DNA of 17,933 nt from Bordetella parapertussis. Lineage in GTDB: Bacteria; Pseudomonadota; Gammaproteobacteria; Burkholderiales; Burkholderiaceae_C. The position numbers were made by a program, and so were the translations under genes. Shown here one piece after another: positions 1 through 12,289 of this stretch; position 1 is the first letter of the stretch, and every line of letters starts with the position of its first letter. The notes under the pieces are model-generated. The model saw only the letters and a list, made by a program, of their open reading frames with translations. It did not search any database and was not told the origin of the DNA. The DNA is taken from NCBI GenBank assembly GCA_945882755.1, contig CAMCWS010000040.1, positions 1 through 17,933 on the forward strand. Direction: 5' to 3'.

Positions 1-3000
1 GATGGTATTTTTGCAAGTGCCACCACAAGTGGCGGCTGGATACAGGTGGATTTGGGTGCATCGACTTTTATAGATGCCATCAATATATTTGGCCGTACTG
101 ACAGTGGCTCTTCCCAAAACGGCCAATACACAGTGTATGTCAGCGACACCGACATGGCTGGCAAAACCGATGCCCAACTGAAGGCCATGGCCAATGTGGG
201 TTACTACAGGGTAGACACTCAACCCACTAGCCTGCCCCTCTTGAATCCCTTGTCAGTGACCAATGGCACCAGCATGGATTTCTTCTTCAGGGACAGAGTG
301 GCCTCAAGCCCCACTGGCGGCGTTGTGGACAATTTGCGCAACATCGAAAACATAGAAGGCACAGAGGCAAGCGACCGCTTGACCGGCAGCGACCAAAACA
401 ACAAGCTGTATGGCTTGGCTGGCAATGACTGGATCGAGGGCTTGGATGGCAGTGACTACATTGAAACGGGCACAGGTTTTGACAAAGTGGTTGCTGGTAA
501 CGGGGACGATATGATTGTGGTGTCGCATTCGCGTTCTAAAGCTGATTGGAATTTGACCGCCACCTTGAGTTCGACTTGGTCTACCCTGACGGGTTTTGGC
601 GGTGTCTCGGACATGGACTTTCTGTCAAGTCAATTCACCTTGAACCGAAGCAGCAGCAATTTCAAAGGTGAGTTGTTACAAGAACTCAAGGCCGATACAG
701 GTATAAGAACCGCGTGGATTGGTTACTTTCAGGCCAATACAGGGAGCAAGACCGAGGGTACCACCTATGCCGTGAAATTGTCTTTCAGAGACAAGTCAGG
801 TGGTGGTGTGGAAGTGTCGGCGTTGGGTGCCAAGTCGATTGGCATCATGGCGCAAAACGGCCAACTCGATTGGGAAACTGATGTCAGAACCACGGCAGTC
901 AACAACTTGAGCGTGACCGGTCTTGGCATTTCAGCCTTGGGTTTTGTGGATGACCACAAGATCATCAACGGTGGTGAGGGCACGGATATGGTGTCTTATG
1001 CCAAAACCATTCTGCCGCCAAATGTGGGGATTTGGGCTGATTTGTCAACGGCTCAACAGACGGTGAAAACCTGGGCACAAGGTGGCACCTTTGCGAGTGG
1101 GTCGGTGGTCGACAATTTGTCCAGCATCGAGGGAATTGAAGGCACCGACGGTAATGATTATTTGAAAGGCAATGACAAAATCAACCGCTTCAGCGGGGGG
1201 GCGGGCAATGACTCTATCGATGCAGGCGCTGGTGCTGACATCATTGCCACCGGAACGGGTGCCGACACGGTGCTGGCGGGCGAGGGAGATGACATCATTT
1301 ACGCGGAGCATCTACGTCAATTGACCACTTGGACGGTCAGTACCGCACTGTCTTCTTCCACTTCAACGCTGGTTGCACCGATTGGAAACGTGAACGATTT
1401 GTTCCTGAGCTTAGGCACTTATGGTTTTACCGCGGACTCTAAATCTTTCAGCAACGGCCGAATTCTCCTCAAAGACACTTCCCAGTCTGGCAAAGCCGTG
1501 GTTTGGGTGGGAAGCTACGATGCCAGTGCTCAAAAAACCTATGCGGTTCAAATCGAGTTCAGCGACAAAGTCGGTGGGGGGGTGAACGCCAAAATCCTTA
1601 GCTCCAAATATGTTGCAGGTACTGAAGCAACTGGCACCAGCCTAGACTGGAACACCGGCGGCACTGCGCCAAGCACTGCTTACACGGTGTCGAGGATGAG
1701 TCTCTCAGGTATGGGTTATTTCAATGACGCGAAGAACATCGCAGGTGGCGCTGGCATCAACACGCTGGACTACAGTTATTCCAAGACCCCTCGTCCTGCT
1801 GATGTTGGAATTTTTGCCGATTTGTCCAATCAAAAGGTTGACACCTGGTACCAAAACAAAACAGTCATGCCGGGCAATATTGTGGATACCCTCTCCGGCA
1901 TCAGCAACATTGGTGGAACCGAAGCGGCCGATAAATTGATGGGCAACAGTGCTGCCAATGAATTGGCCGGCTATGGCGGTAGCGATTATATGGATGGGGG
2001 TGCTGGCAACGATAAGATCTCTACAGGCACAGGCGTCGATACCGTCATAGGCGGTGTAGGTGATGATGTTATTTTTGTCAGCCACCGACGCAGTGTGGCC
2101 AAGTGGGATGTCAACGCGTTTTTGTCATCCTCCACCTCAACATCCCTAACGACTTATGGTTTTGTCAAAGATATCAACCTAACAGACTCCAAGTTCACCT
2201 TGTATGGTTCGAAGTATGGCAACCAAAATGCGGGTGTTTTGCAAGTGGACAAATCGGTTTATGGTCAAACAACGATGTGGGTCGGCGCTTTTGATGGAAC
2301 GTTCACCTTGGCGGTGCAAATTAAATTGACGGATAAACTGAATTCGACCGGTACCAGCTATGTTGGCGGCGTAAATGCGGTTGTCTTAGCTGCAAAGTCC
2401 ACCTTGGGGGATGTGACCAAAACCGCCTTCGATTGGGACAAATTGGGTAATACGCAATCCATCGCCAGCGCAAACGGCCAAGCAGGTTTGAACGTGTCGA
2501 TTTCAAATTTTGTGGGTGCCAGTTTGTTTGATGATGTTAAAAACCTGCAAGGCGGCGATGGCGTGGATACAGTGAATTACAGATCTTTCAGTAATACTGA
2601 CTTTGTGGGTGTTGATGCAAATTTATCCACCACAGCACAAACCGTTAAGACTTGGTTTCTCCAAAATGCAAGCAATACATCAAGCGTGACCGATACCCTC
2701 TCTGGGTTCGAGAATTTTGGTGGCACGGATTTCGCTGACAAGATCACAGGAAGTGCAGCCGCCAATAAGCTGTGGGGCTTTAGCGGTGACGACTCTATCA
2801 ATGCCGGTGATGGCAATGATGTGGTGATCACTGGCACTGGGGTTGATACCGTGGATGCAGGTGCGGGAGACGATGCCATCCATGTTGAACACAGCAGGCC
2901 TGCCGCGATTGCCAAAGGTCAATATGTGTTGATTCGTAAAGAAGATGGCCAAGGGTCATTCAATCTGACTGGCTTGCAGGTTAAGAGCAATGGCGTGAAC

Positions 3001-4017
3001 GTGGCGTCTGGAATCACACTCAATTCCTCTGCAGGCAATTGGTACCAAGTGGCTTTGACAAAGTCAGTGGCTATTGATGAAATCACCTTGACCTTTGCAG
3101 CTAGCCAAACCAATGTCAGTTACAAGGCCTATGTCAGTGATGCCGATATGAAGGGTATTGCCTCGGTGTCGGACATCTTGAAGACTGCAAATATTGCTTA
3201 TAGCCAATTGTTAACTGCTTCCAGTTCTTCACCCACCATCACCACCACGTTCTTGAATACCCCCGGCTCGGCAGACTCTTACCCTGTCGCCTCGCGATTC
3301 ATGGGTAACAAATCAATCAATGGTGGTACTGGGGAGGACTTCCTCAGCTACCGCCAATCAGAAGATAACAACCCTCGACCCCTCAATGTGGGTATCGATG
3401 TGAATATGACCAGCGGTAAAGTCAATACATGGTTTGAAAATGCGACTGTGAATACCAGCAGTGCTGTTGACACCATCTCCAATATTGAAAACATAGGCGG
3501 CACGCAATACGCTGACAGGTTGGTTGGCAATACAGTCGGCAATAAATTGGTGGGTTACGAAGGCAATGACACGCTGGACGGTGGCGGTGCTGGCGACCAT
3601 TTAATGGGGGGCGAGGGCTCAGACACCTACATCATCAATGCAAGCTTTGGTACAGATGTGATTTACGAAGACAAGTCCAATACGGGTGATAGTGATCAAG
3701 TGATTTTCAACAACATCAGCTATGCTGATTTGTGGTTTCAGAAATCTGGAGCTAACTTGAAGATTTCCCAATTGGGCACCACCAATGTGCTGGACATTAG
3801 AGATTGGTATTCAACAGACGCGCAGGTGTCTGCTCATGCCAAGGTTGAATTGTTCAAGCAAGGTACGTTCGCCTTGACAACCCGAGTAGAAAGTCTGGTG
3901 TCTGTGATGGCCAAATACACCAAACCCAGTACAACCATTTCAGGCTCGACACTGACTCAATCCGCAAAAGCTGAGATCAATACCGCAATCGCAAGTGCTT
4001 GGCAAAGGGTTGCTTAA
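1..4017 (+). CDS. Large RTX/calcium-binding repeat protein, 5' end outside window
   Basis: The frame is open from base 1 and a GTG at 46 sits inside a domain (residues SGGWIQVDLGA), so the gene starts upstream; at least 1338 codons are present, ending in TAA. Numbering codon 46 as residue 1, five RTX blocks begin near residues 93, 354, 612, 881 and 1140. Each has a lead-in (DTLS.IENIGGTE.AD.L.GN) and about four Ca2+-binding nonapeptides of the form GxGxDxI. Between blocks 1-4 lie three copies of an unrecognised insert (about 166-308, 426-566, 685-835); a discoidin-like insert lies near residues 1-90 and 953-1092. After block 5 comes a segment resembling the haemolysin-type calcium-binding-related domain (about 1205-1265). 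There are no transmembrane segments. The family is typically exported by type I secretion through an uncleaved C-terminal signal, so an extracellular or surface (adhesin/S-layer-like) role is inferred. No catalytic domain is visible. Base composition looks more AT-rich than the right end of the window. Confidence 0.85.
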   Translation, partial: DGIFASATTSGGWIQVDLGASTFIDAINIFGRTDSGSSQNGQYTVYVSDTDMAGKTDAQLKAMANVGYYRVDTQPTSLPLLNPLSVTNGTSMDFFFRDRVASSPTGGVVDNLRNIENIEGTEASDRLTGSDQNNKLYGLAGNDWIEGLDGSDYIETGTGFDKVVAGNGDDMIVVSHSRSKADWNLTATLSSTWSTLTGFGGVSDMDFLSSQFTLNRSSSNFKGELLQELKADTGIRTAWIGYFQANTGSKTEGTTYAVKLSFRDKSGGGVEVSALGAKSIGIMAQNGQLDWETDVRTTAVNNLSVTGLGISALGFVDDHKIINGGEGTDMVSYAKTILPPNVGIWADLSTAQQTVKTWAQGGTFASGSVVDNLSSIEGIEGTDGNDYLKGNDKINRFSGGAGNDSIDAGAGADIIATGTGADTVLAGEGDDIIYAEHLRQLTTWTVSTALSSSTSTLVAPIGNVNDLFLSLGTYGFTADSKSFSNGRILLKDTSQSGKAVVWVGSYDASAQKTYAVQIEFSDKVGGGVNAKILSSKYVAGTEATGTSLDWNTGGTAPSTAYTVSRMSLSGMGYFNDAKNIAGGAGINTLDYSYSKTPRPADVGIFADLSNQKVDTWYQNKTVMPGNIVDTLSGISNIGGTEAADKLMGNSAANELAGYGGSDYMDGGAGNDKISTGTGVDTVIGGVGDDVIFVSHRRSVAKWDVNAFLSSSTSTSLTTYGFVKDINLTDSKFTLYGSKYGNQNAGVLQVDKSVYGQTTMWVGAFDGTFTLAVQIKLTDKLNSTGTSYVGGVNAVVLAAKSTLGDVTKTAFDWDKLGNTQSIASANGQAGLNVSISNFVGASLFDDVKNLQGGDGVDTVNYRSFSNTDFVGVDANLSTTAQTVKTWFLQNASNTSSVTDTLSGFENFGGTDFADKITGSAAANKLWGFSGDDSINAGDGNDVVITGTGVDTVDAGAGDDAIHVEHSRPAAIAKGQYVLIRKEDGQGSFNLTGLQVKSNGVNVASGITLNSSAGNWYQVALTKSVAIDEITLTFAASQTNVSYKAYVSDADMKGIASVSDILKTANIAYSQLLTASSSSPTITTTFLNTPGSADSYPVASRFMGNKSINGGTGEDFLSYRQSEDNNPRPLNVGIDVNMTSGKVNTWFENATVNTSSAVDTISNIENIGGTQYADRLVGNTVGNKLVGYEGNDTLDGGGAGDHLMGGEGSDTYIINASFGTDVIYEDKSNTGDSDQVIFNNISYADLWFQKSGANLKISQLGTTNVLDIRDWYSTDAQVSAHAKVELFKQGTFALTTRVESLVSVMAKYTKPSTTISGSTLTQSAKAEINTAIASAWQRVA
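322..3639 (+). repeat. Five-fold internal repeat of RTX blocks, period about 260 codons
   Basis: Equivalent block starts (the VVDNL/IVDTL/VTDTL/AVDTI motif) fall at 322, 1105, 1879, 2686 and 3463, giving spacings of 783, 774, 807 and 777 bases. Each copy ends in the pattern TGTGxDxVxAGxGDDxIxVxHxR, except the last, which runs into the C-terminal domain. The copies are clearly homologous in protein but diverged in DNA, so this is an old duplication rather than a recent slippage array. Confidence 0.8.
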
Positions 4018-4034
4018 GACAGTAAGTGACTGCC

Positions 4035-4065
4035 GCGTCGCATAACTCCTCGCAGTGACGCTTTT
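4035..4065 (+). terminator. Weak candidate terminator between convergent genes
   Basis: GCGTC (4035-4039) can pair with GACGC (4057-4061), followed by TTTT (4062-4065). The alternative pairing ACTGC (4029-4033) with GCAGT (4052-4056) is mutually exclusive. The stem is short and the loop long, so this is a weak call. The position is right: it lies between the RTX stop codon and the convergent end of the aromatic operon. Confidence 0.3.
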
Positions 4066-4066
4066 G

Positions 4067-6898
<2,832 letters not shown>

Positions 6899-6902
<4 letters not shown>

Positions 6903-7663
6903 GCTGTGGCCTCGCCAAGGTAAGCTGCTTGCACTTTGGCGTCACTCCGAATCGATTCAGGCGTTCCGCTGGCAATGACTGTGCCGTTGACCATGACGGT
7001 CAGCACATCGGCCAAGGCAAACACCGCGTCCATGTCATGCTCGACCAGCAACATGGCGTGGTCTTTTTTCAATGCTTGCAGCAATGCCACCATGGTTTCA
7101 GCTTCTGCAGCACCCATGCCGGCCAAGGGCTCATCCAATAACAACACCTCGGGTTCAGTCGCCAAGACCATGGCAATTTCCAACTGTCGTTGAATGCCGT
7201 GGCTCAAGATGGCGGCAGTTTTGTTTTTCGAACCAGCCAAACCCGACAGCTGCAAAGCGCGGTCTGCACGTTGTGCAACGGAGGCTTGTTGGTCGGCTCG
7301 GCCGAACCAAGACAAAGGGTTGAAAGGCGCTAAGGCGTCTTTGGCTTGCGCGGCCAGCATCAGGTTCTCCCACACGGTCAGCGGCAAAAATACATTGGTT
7401 TTTTGGTAGCTGCGTCCCAAACCCTGTAACGACAAAAGGTGGTGCGGCCAACCCGTGACTGCTTGCCCCTTGAGCCACAACTCGCCACTGCTGGCAGGTA
7501 TATCACCGCTGAGCAAATGGGTGAGAGTGGTTTTACCCGCGCCATTAGGGCCGATCACCGCATGCAACTGGTCTTTATACAAAGACAGCGACACATCGTT
7601 GACCGCCAGCAAACCACCAAAGCGTTTACTTAAAGAAGAGGCTTTGAGCAAGGGTTCAGTCAT
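6899..7663 (-). CDS. livG: Branched-chain/aromatic-type ABC transporter ATPase LivG
   Basis: 254-residue ATPase, partner of LivF. Walker A is GPNGAGKTT (38-46), Walker B VLLLDE (173-178) and the H-loop LLVEHDM with His209. The signature motif is LSHGI (153-157) instead of the usual LSYGQ/LSGGQ of LivG; this is a conservative variant. The long insertion between the Q-loop and the signature is typical of LivG. The start overlaps the end of livM by 8 bases, and GGAG lies eight bases before the ATG. It would drive import together with LivF, LivH, LivM and the binding protein encoded upstream. Confidence 0.92.
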
Positions 7664-8642
7664 TGCTTGAACTCCGTGGTCGCAGCAAGCCCATCAGGCC
7701 TTGGGGTGCAACCACCACCACCAACACGATCAATGTACCCATCCACAACTGCCAGTGTTTGCCTAAATCGAACTCGCCCACCTTGGGCAGGTCTTTGAAA
7801 AAGTGCAGGAATAGCTCAAAACCGAAAGCACCTATCAAGGCCCCCGCCACATTGCCCATGCCACCCAAAATCACCATCATGATGGCGTGTGCGCTCATGT
7901 GAAAGCCCATCAACTCAGGGTTGACATAGCCCGACTGGGCTGCCCACAAATAGCCTGCCAAACCCGCCAATGCACCGGCCAACGTAAAGGCAGTGAGCTT
8001 GTAGCTGAAGCTGGCATAGCCCAACGCTTGGGTACGGTGCTCGTTCAATCGAATGCCGTTGAGGGTTCTACCGAAAGGACTCCACAAAAGGCGGCGCAAA
8101 AACGCATAAGTCAGCACCAAGCAGGCCAAGGTGAAGAAATACATCACCTGCTTGTTCTCAAAGTCCAAGCCCAAAGCAGCAGGGCGCACATTGACATAGA
8201 GACCATCCGAGCCGCCCAAAGCCTTGTTGTCAAAAAACAGGAAATACACCATTTGCGCAAACGCCATGGTGACCATGATGAAGTAAATGCCTTGGGTACG
8301 CACCACAAAAAATCCAATCACCAAGGCAAGCAAGGCCGACGCCAAGACGGCCAAAGGCAAGCTGGTAAGCCAACTGGCCCCTGTATCAGCGGGGGACAAA
8401 AAAGCCAAGACATAGCCAGCCACACCAAAATAAGCCGCATGACCCAAGGACACCAAGCCGGTGATGCCTTGCAGCAAATCCAAGCTCATGGCAAAGATAG
8501 CCAAGATCATCATGCGGGTGACCATCTGGGTGTAGAAGTCTTGTCCGGCAAATGGAAAGGCCAGCAAAGCGATCAAGCCCAAGCCCAGCAAGAGGTGTAC
8601 GCTGCGTGGCAGAGTTTCCAAGTGTCCTTGTGGCGTACTCAT
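7656..8642 (-). CDS. livM: Branched-chain/aromatic-type ABC transporter permease LivM
   Basis: 328-residue inner-membrane permease. It is very hydrophobic, with roughly eight to ten membrane segments, and has the LivM family pattern LDLLQGITGLVSLGHAAYFGVAGY and the EAA-like loop RTQALGYASFSYKL. The frame is open further upstream (to 8822), but that extension overlaps livH coding sequence and reads as non-membrane, Arg/Trp-rich shadow sequence. The ATG at 8642 overlaps the livH stop as ATGA and starts a normal LivM N terminus (MSTPQGH...). The C terminus overlaps livG by 8 bases. Confidence 0.9.
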   Translation of the reverse strand: MSTPQGHLETLPRSVHLLLGLGLIALLAFPFAGQDFYTQMVTRMMILAIFAMSLDLLQGITGLVSLGHAAYFGVAGYVLAFLSPADTGASWLTSLPLAVLASALLALVIGFFVVRTQGIYFIMVTMAFAQMVYFLFFDNKALGGSDGLYVNVRPAALGLDFENKQVMYFFTLACLVLTYAFLRRLLWSPFGRTLNGIRLNEHRTQALGYASFSYKLTAFTLAGALAGLAGYLWAAQSGYVNPELMGFHMSAHAIMMVILGGMGNVAGALIGAFGFELFLHFFKDLPKVGEFDLGKHWQLWMGTLIVLVVVVAPQGLMGLLRPRSSSND

Positions 8643-9502
8643 TGCTTGAACAAGCCTTCGGGTTTGTAAAGCAGCACCAAGGCCATCAGCACATAGACCA
8701 ACATGCTGGCGAATTGCGGCAACAACACCTTGCCAAAGGTGTCGACCAAACCGACCAACAAGGCGGCGGTAAGTGCGCCACGCACCGAGCCAATGCCACC
8801 AATGACCACCACCACGAAACACATGATCAGCACTTGCGCACCCATGTGCGGGTAGACGCTGGAGAGTGGTGCAATCAACATGCCACTGAGTGCAGCCAAG
8901 GCCACGCCCATGGCAAACACCAGCGAATGCAAACGAACAATGTTGATGCCCAAGGCCTGAGCCATGTCACTGTTGAAGGCGCCGGCACGTATCTTCATGC
9001 CCAACTTGGTTTTGCTGATGAGCAGCCACAAGCCCAATGCCAGCGCTGAACACATCGCCAACATGAACAAGCGGTAAGCAGGGTAGGACAAGGTGTCCGT
9101 CAGTTGTAACGACCAATCTAACGCGGCAGGAACGCCCACGCTGTGAACATCATCTCCCCACACCATGGAGCGAAGTTCTTCGAAAATATAGATCAGGCCA
9201 AAGGTTAGCAAGACTTGGTCTAGGTGGCTTCGGTGGTAAAAGTGGCGAAAGAGTAATTTTTCCAGCAACCAACCGAAAGCCACACTCAACACGGTGCCCG
9301 CCGCAATGGCCAAGGCCAAGTTGTCCCAAGCGCCAGCCAATGCATAAGCCAGATAGGCGCCCAGCATGTAAAAACTGCCGTGTGCCAAATTGACCACACC
9401 CATGATGCCAAAAATCAAGGTCAGACCGGCTGCTAACAAAAACAGCAGCAGACCGTATTGAACGCTGTTGAGCAGTTGAATAAAGAAATTAACGAGATCC
9501 AT
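8639..9502 (-). CDS. livH: Branched-chain/aromatic-type ABC transporter permease LivH
   Basis: 287-residue inner-membrane permease, partner of LivM. Family features include GLTLIFGIMGVVNLAHGSFY near the N terminus, the EAA-like region GAFNSDMAQALGINIVRLHS and GGIGSVRGALTAALLVG near the C terminus, with about eight hydrophobic segments. The start was set at the ATG at 9502, which shares one base with the binding-protein stop (TGATG), rather than the in-frame TTG at 9517 inside the upstream gene. No clear Shine-Dalgarno is seen, so coupling to the upstream gene is likely. Confidence 0.9.
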   Translation of the reverse strand: MDLVNFFIQLLNSVQYGLLLFLLAAGLTLIFGIMGVVNLAHGSFYMLGAYLAYALAGAWDNLALAIAAGTVLSVAFGWLLEKLLFRHFYHRSHLDQVLLTFGLIYIFEELRSMVWGDDVHSVGVPAALDWSLQLTDTLSYPAYRLFMLAMCSALALGLWLLISKTKLGMKIRAGAFNSDMAQALGINIVRLHSLVFAMGVALAALSGMLIAPLSSVYPHMGAQVLIMCFVVVVIGGIGSVRGALTAALLVGLVDTFGKVLLPQFASMLVYVLMALVLLYKPEGLFKQ

Positions 9503-10686
9503 CAGACCAGCTTGCAACCAGCGCCTGAATCGGACAGGGCCTTGGCTGCCACACCCAACACCTTGTTTTCTTTGCCTTGCACCACACGCAAGTACATGTC
9601 TTGCACCGGGTTATGGGCCTTGCTCATGGTCCATTTGCCACGTGGGCTGTCAATCACAGCGCCTTCCATGGCGGCATACAAAGCCTTTTTATTGGATAAA
9701 TCGCCTTTGACGGCCGATGCACCTTGCAACAACAACAAACCCGCGTCATAGCCTTGCACTGCAAAAACATCGGGCTGCATTTTGTAGGTTTTGGCATAGG
9801 CCAAGCGAAACGCATCATTGCGCTTGCTTTGCAAAGAAGCGCTGTAGTGCAGTGTGGTCATGATGCCTTGGGCTGATGGCGCTAACTCGTCGTCTAGCAA
9901 GCCTTCTGTGAGGAAGCCAGAGCCATACAAAGGGATCTTGCCTTTCAAACCAGCTGCTGCGTAATCGCGGATGAACTTGGCGGCGCCCCCGCCTGAGAAG
10001 AAACACGCCACCGCGTCGGGTTTGATGGACGCAATTTCTGTCAGCAGAGCTTGGAATTCCACGTTAGGAAAAGGCAGGCCCAATTCTTTGACGATGGTGC
10101 CACCAGCGGCCGTGTAGCTTTCTTTGAAACTTTCACCCGCTTCGTCACCCGCTGCGTATTTCCAAGTGATCCACACCGCTTTTTTGTGCCCTTTTTCCAC
10201 CATGACCTTGCCCAGCGCTTGGGTGGGTTGGCCGTTGGTGAAGGAGGTGCGAAACACATTGGGCGCACATAGCGCACGGGTGGCTGCGTGCATACCCGCG
10301 TTAGGGATGATGTTGAGTACACCCGTTTCACGTGCGACCTTGTGTATGCCCATTTGCACACCTGAGTGAACCGTGCCAATCAATACATCAACCTTGTCGC
10401 GCTGCACCAGTTTGTTGGCGTTTTCCACACCTTTGGAGGGTTCGGATTCGTCATCTACTTTGAAAAACTCCACCTCACGGCCACCGACTTTGCCACCCGC
10501 TTCTTGCAACGCCATGCGAAAACCGTTGTCAATGGCTACACCCAGTTGGGTAAACGTGCCGGTGTAGGGGAGCATCAAGCCGATGCGCAATTTGCTGTTT
10601 TGTGCATGGGCTGGCAGCCATAAGCCCGAGGAAGCAGCGCCGACGAGGGCAGCTGATTGGGTGAGAAGTTGTCGGCGTGAGGTCAT
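9502..10686 (-). CDS. Periplasmic substrate-binding protein of aromatic/branched-chain ABC importer
   Basis: 394-residue type I periplasmic binding protein (Peripla_BP_6/LivK-like). The N terminus has a Tat-like SRRQLL, a hydrophobic stretch and a probable cleavage at AHA|QN (28/29). The mature part begins LRIGLMLPYTGTFTQLG, typical of this family, and includes RDKVDVLIGTVHSGVQMG and IIPNAG. The ATG at 10686 was chosen over a longer frame (to 10827): it gives a proper signal peptide and has AGGAG (10693-10697) six bases upstream, the best ribosome-binding site in the operon. A 22-base gap separates it from the ligase gene. The ligand is inferred from neighbours as benzoate, 4-hydroxybenzoate or a related aromatic acid. 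Confidence 0.9.
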   Translation of the reverse strand: MTSRRQLLTQSAALVGAASSGLWLPAHAQNSKLRIGLMLPYTGTFTQLGVAIDNGFRMALQEAGGKVGGREVEFFKVDDESEPSKGVENANKLVQRDKVDVLIGTVHSGVQMGIHKVARETGVLNIIPNAGMHAATRALCAPNVFRTSFTNGQPTQALGKVMVEKGHKKAVWITWKYAAGDEAGESFKESYTAAGGTIVKELGLPFPNVEFQALLTEIASIKPDAVACFFSGGGAAKFIRDYAAAGLKGKIPLYGSGFLTEGLLDDELAPSAQGIMTTLHYSASLQSKRNDAFRLAYAKTYKMQPDVFAVQGYDAGLLLLQGASAVKGDLSNKKALYAAMEGAVIDSPRGKWTMSKAHNPVQDMYLRVVQGKENKVLGVAAKALSDSGAGCKLV

Positions 10687-10708
10687 GCAGTTCTCCTGAG
10701 GCAGGGAT

Positions 10709-12286
10709 TTATTTTGAAAGGGCACGCAGTTTAAAGCGTTGAATTTTGCCTGTCGCGGTTTTGGGCAATTCGGCGACAAATTCCACCCAACGCGGGTATT
10801 TGTAGGGTGCCAGATGCGATTTGACATGCTGCTTTAACTCATCAGCCGTCAATGCATGTCCCGGCTTGTTCACCACAAAAGCTTTGGGTTTGGTCAAACC
10901 CTGTTCGTCGTCCACCCCGATGACTGCCGCCTCCAAGACCCCAGGGTGCGTCATCAGCGAGGCTTCGACTTCAAAGGGCGACACATAGATACCGCCCACC
11001 TTCAACATATCGTCGCTGCGACCGCCATAGGTGTAGTAGCCTTCTTCGTCACAGCTGTATTTGTCACCGCTGCGTGTCCACTCACCCGCAAAAGTGTGCT
11101 TGGTTTTTTCGCGGTTGTTCCAGTACATGATGGCCGATGTAGGCCCTTGAATTTGTAATTCACCCAACTCGCCGACCGAGCAGGGATGTCCTTCGTCATT
11201 GACCAAGCGCAAGGCATAGCCAGGCACCACTTCACCGGTGGTGCCATAGCGAACACGGCCAGGGCGGTTGGATAAAAAGATGTGCAGCATTTCGGTCGAG
11301 CCAATGCCGTCCAAAATATCGACGCCAAACTCGGCTTGCCAACGTTTGCCAATCTCGGCGGGCAAGGCTTCACCCGCACTGGTACAGACGCGTAAATTCA
11401 AGTCTTTGGCCCCAGGGCGTTCGGCATCTGCCAGCAAGCTGGCAAACAGGGTGGGAACGCCATAAAACACCGTGGGCTGGTGGGTCTTGAGCAAATGAAA
11501 TACATCTGCCGGTGTGGCGCGTTTGCCCAGCAACACCGTGGTGGCACCTTGTGCCAGTGGAAAGCTAAGGGCATTGCCTAAGCCGTAAGCGAAGAACAAT
11601 TTGGCTGCAGAAAACACCACATCGTTTTCTTGCAAGCCAAGTACACCTTGGCCGTACAAATGCGCTGTTTGAATGATGTGGCTGTGCAAATGCAGCGTTC
11701 CTTTGGGCGAACCGGTGGAGCCGCTGGAGTACAACCAAAAACACACATCATCTGCCAAGGTGGTTGCGGCGTGTGGCAAACGCTGTGCATCTCGAATCAC
11801 TTGGGCAATGCTTTTGGCATTTTCTGGCGGAACATCTGAATCGATGAACACCTGCTTACAGCTTGGGGTGGTGTGCAGGATGTCTGCAAACTGTGGCCAC
11901 AAGGCCTCTGACACCACTAAGCCATGGGCTCTTGAGTCTTGCAGCATGAAGGCATAGTCTTTGGGTGTGAGCAAGGTGTTGACTGCCACCGGCACCACGC
12001 CAGCCAAGATGCAGCCTAAGAACACCACCGGCCAACGTAATCCGTCGTGCATACACAGCAAGACACGTTGCTCTTGCTGAAAACCTGCCTCATGCAAACC
12101 TTGGGCAAAACGGTGGGCCTGATCTTCTAGCTGGCCGTAGCTCAGTGACTCGCTAGTCGTCGCATCGATATAGGCCGTTTTGTCAGAACGTGTTGCATGT
12201 CGCGAGAGCAGATCAAGCGCTGCGTTGTAGAACTTTGGAATGACCGCAGCGCTTGGGCTTGAGTTAACGGACAAATGATCGGACAT
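10709..12286 (-). CDS. bclA: Benzoate-CoA ligase family protein
   Basis: 525-residue AMP-forming ligase that would make benzoyl-CoA from benzoate, ATP and CoA, the entry step to the aerobic box pathway or to anaerobic benzoate degradation. Adenylation motifs are YSSGSTGSPKG (186-196), GIGSTEMLHIF (327-337), SGD with Asp408, GGRSDD with Arg423 and the C-terminal catalytic Lys514 in TATGKIQ. The stretches AAKLFFAYGLGN and STEMLHIFLSNRPG are characteristic of benzoate-CoA ligases, and the length matches BadA/BclA. 4-hydroxybenzoate or 2-aminobenzoate as substrate cannot be excluded. It is first in the operon. There is no Shine-Dalgarno before the ATG, and a promoter directly upstream suggests a leaderless message. 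No box or bad ring-cleavage genes are in the window. Confidence 0.88.
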   Translation of the reverse strand: MSDHLSVNSSPSAAVIPKFYNAALDLLSRHATRSDKTAYIDATTSESLSYGQLEDQAHRFAQGLHEAGFQQEQRVLLCMHDGLRWPVVFLGCILAGVVPVAVNTLLTPKDYAFMLQDSRAHGLVVSEALWPQFADILHTTPSCKQVFIDSDVPPENAKSIAQVIRDAQRLPHAATTLADDVCFWLYSSGSTGSPKGTLHLHSHIIQTAHLYGQGVLGLQENDVVFSAAKLFFAYGLGNALSFPLAQGATTVLLGKRATPADVFHLLKTHQPTVFYGVPTLFASLLADAERPGAKDLNLRVCTSAGEALPAEIGKRWQAEFGVDILDGIGSTEMLHIFLSNRPGRVRYGTTGEVVPGYALRLVNDEGHPCSVGELGELQIQGPTSAIMYWNNREKTKHTFAGEWTRSGDKYSCDEEGYYTYGGRSDDMLKVGGIYVSPFEVEASLMTHPGVLEAAVIGVDDEQGLTKPKAFVVNKPGHALTADELKQHVKSHLAPYKYPRWVEFVAELPKTATGKIQRFKLRALSK

Positions 12287-12289
12287 ATG

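Noticed and set aside
322..3639. CRISPR-like or DNA-level tandem array in the left part
   Set aside because: The periodicity is at the protein level with diverged DNA and long units; there are no short identical repeats with spacers.
7887..8669. Plus-strand frame of 260 codons opposite livM
   Set aside because: Gln/His-rich composition typical of the antisense of a membrane protein gene; no motifs, and livM is unambiguous.
8643..8822. 60-residue N-terminal extension of livM
   Set aside because: It lies inside livH, is not hydrophobic like a LivM start, and the ATG at 8642 overlaps the livH stop in the usual operon manner.
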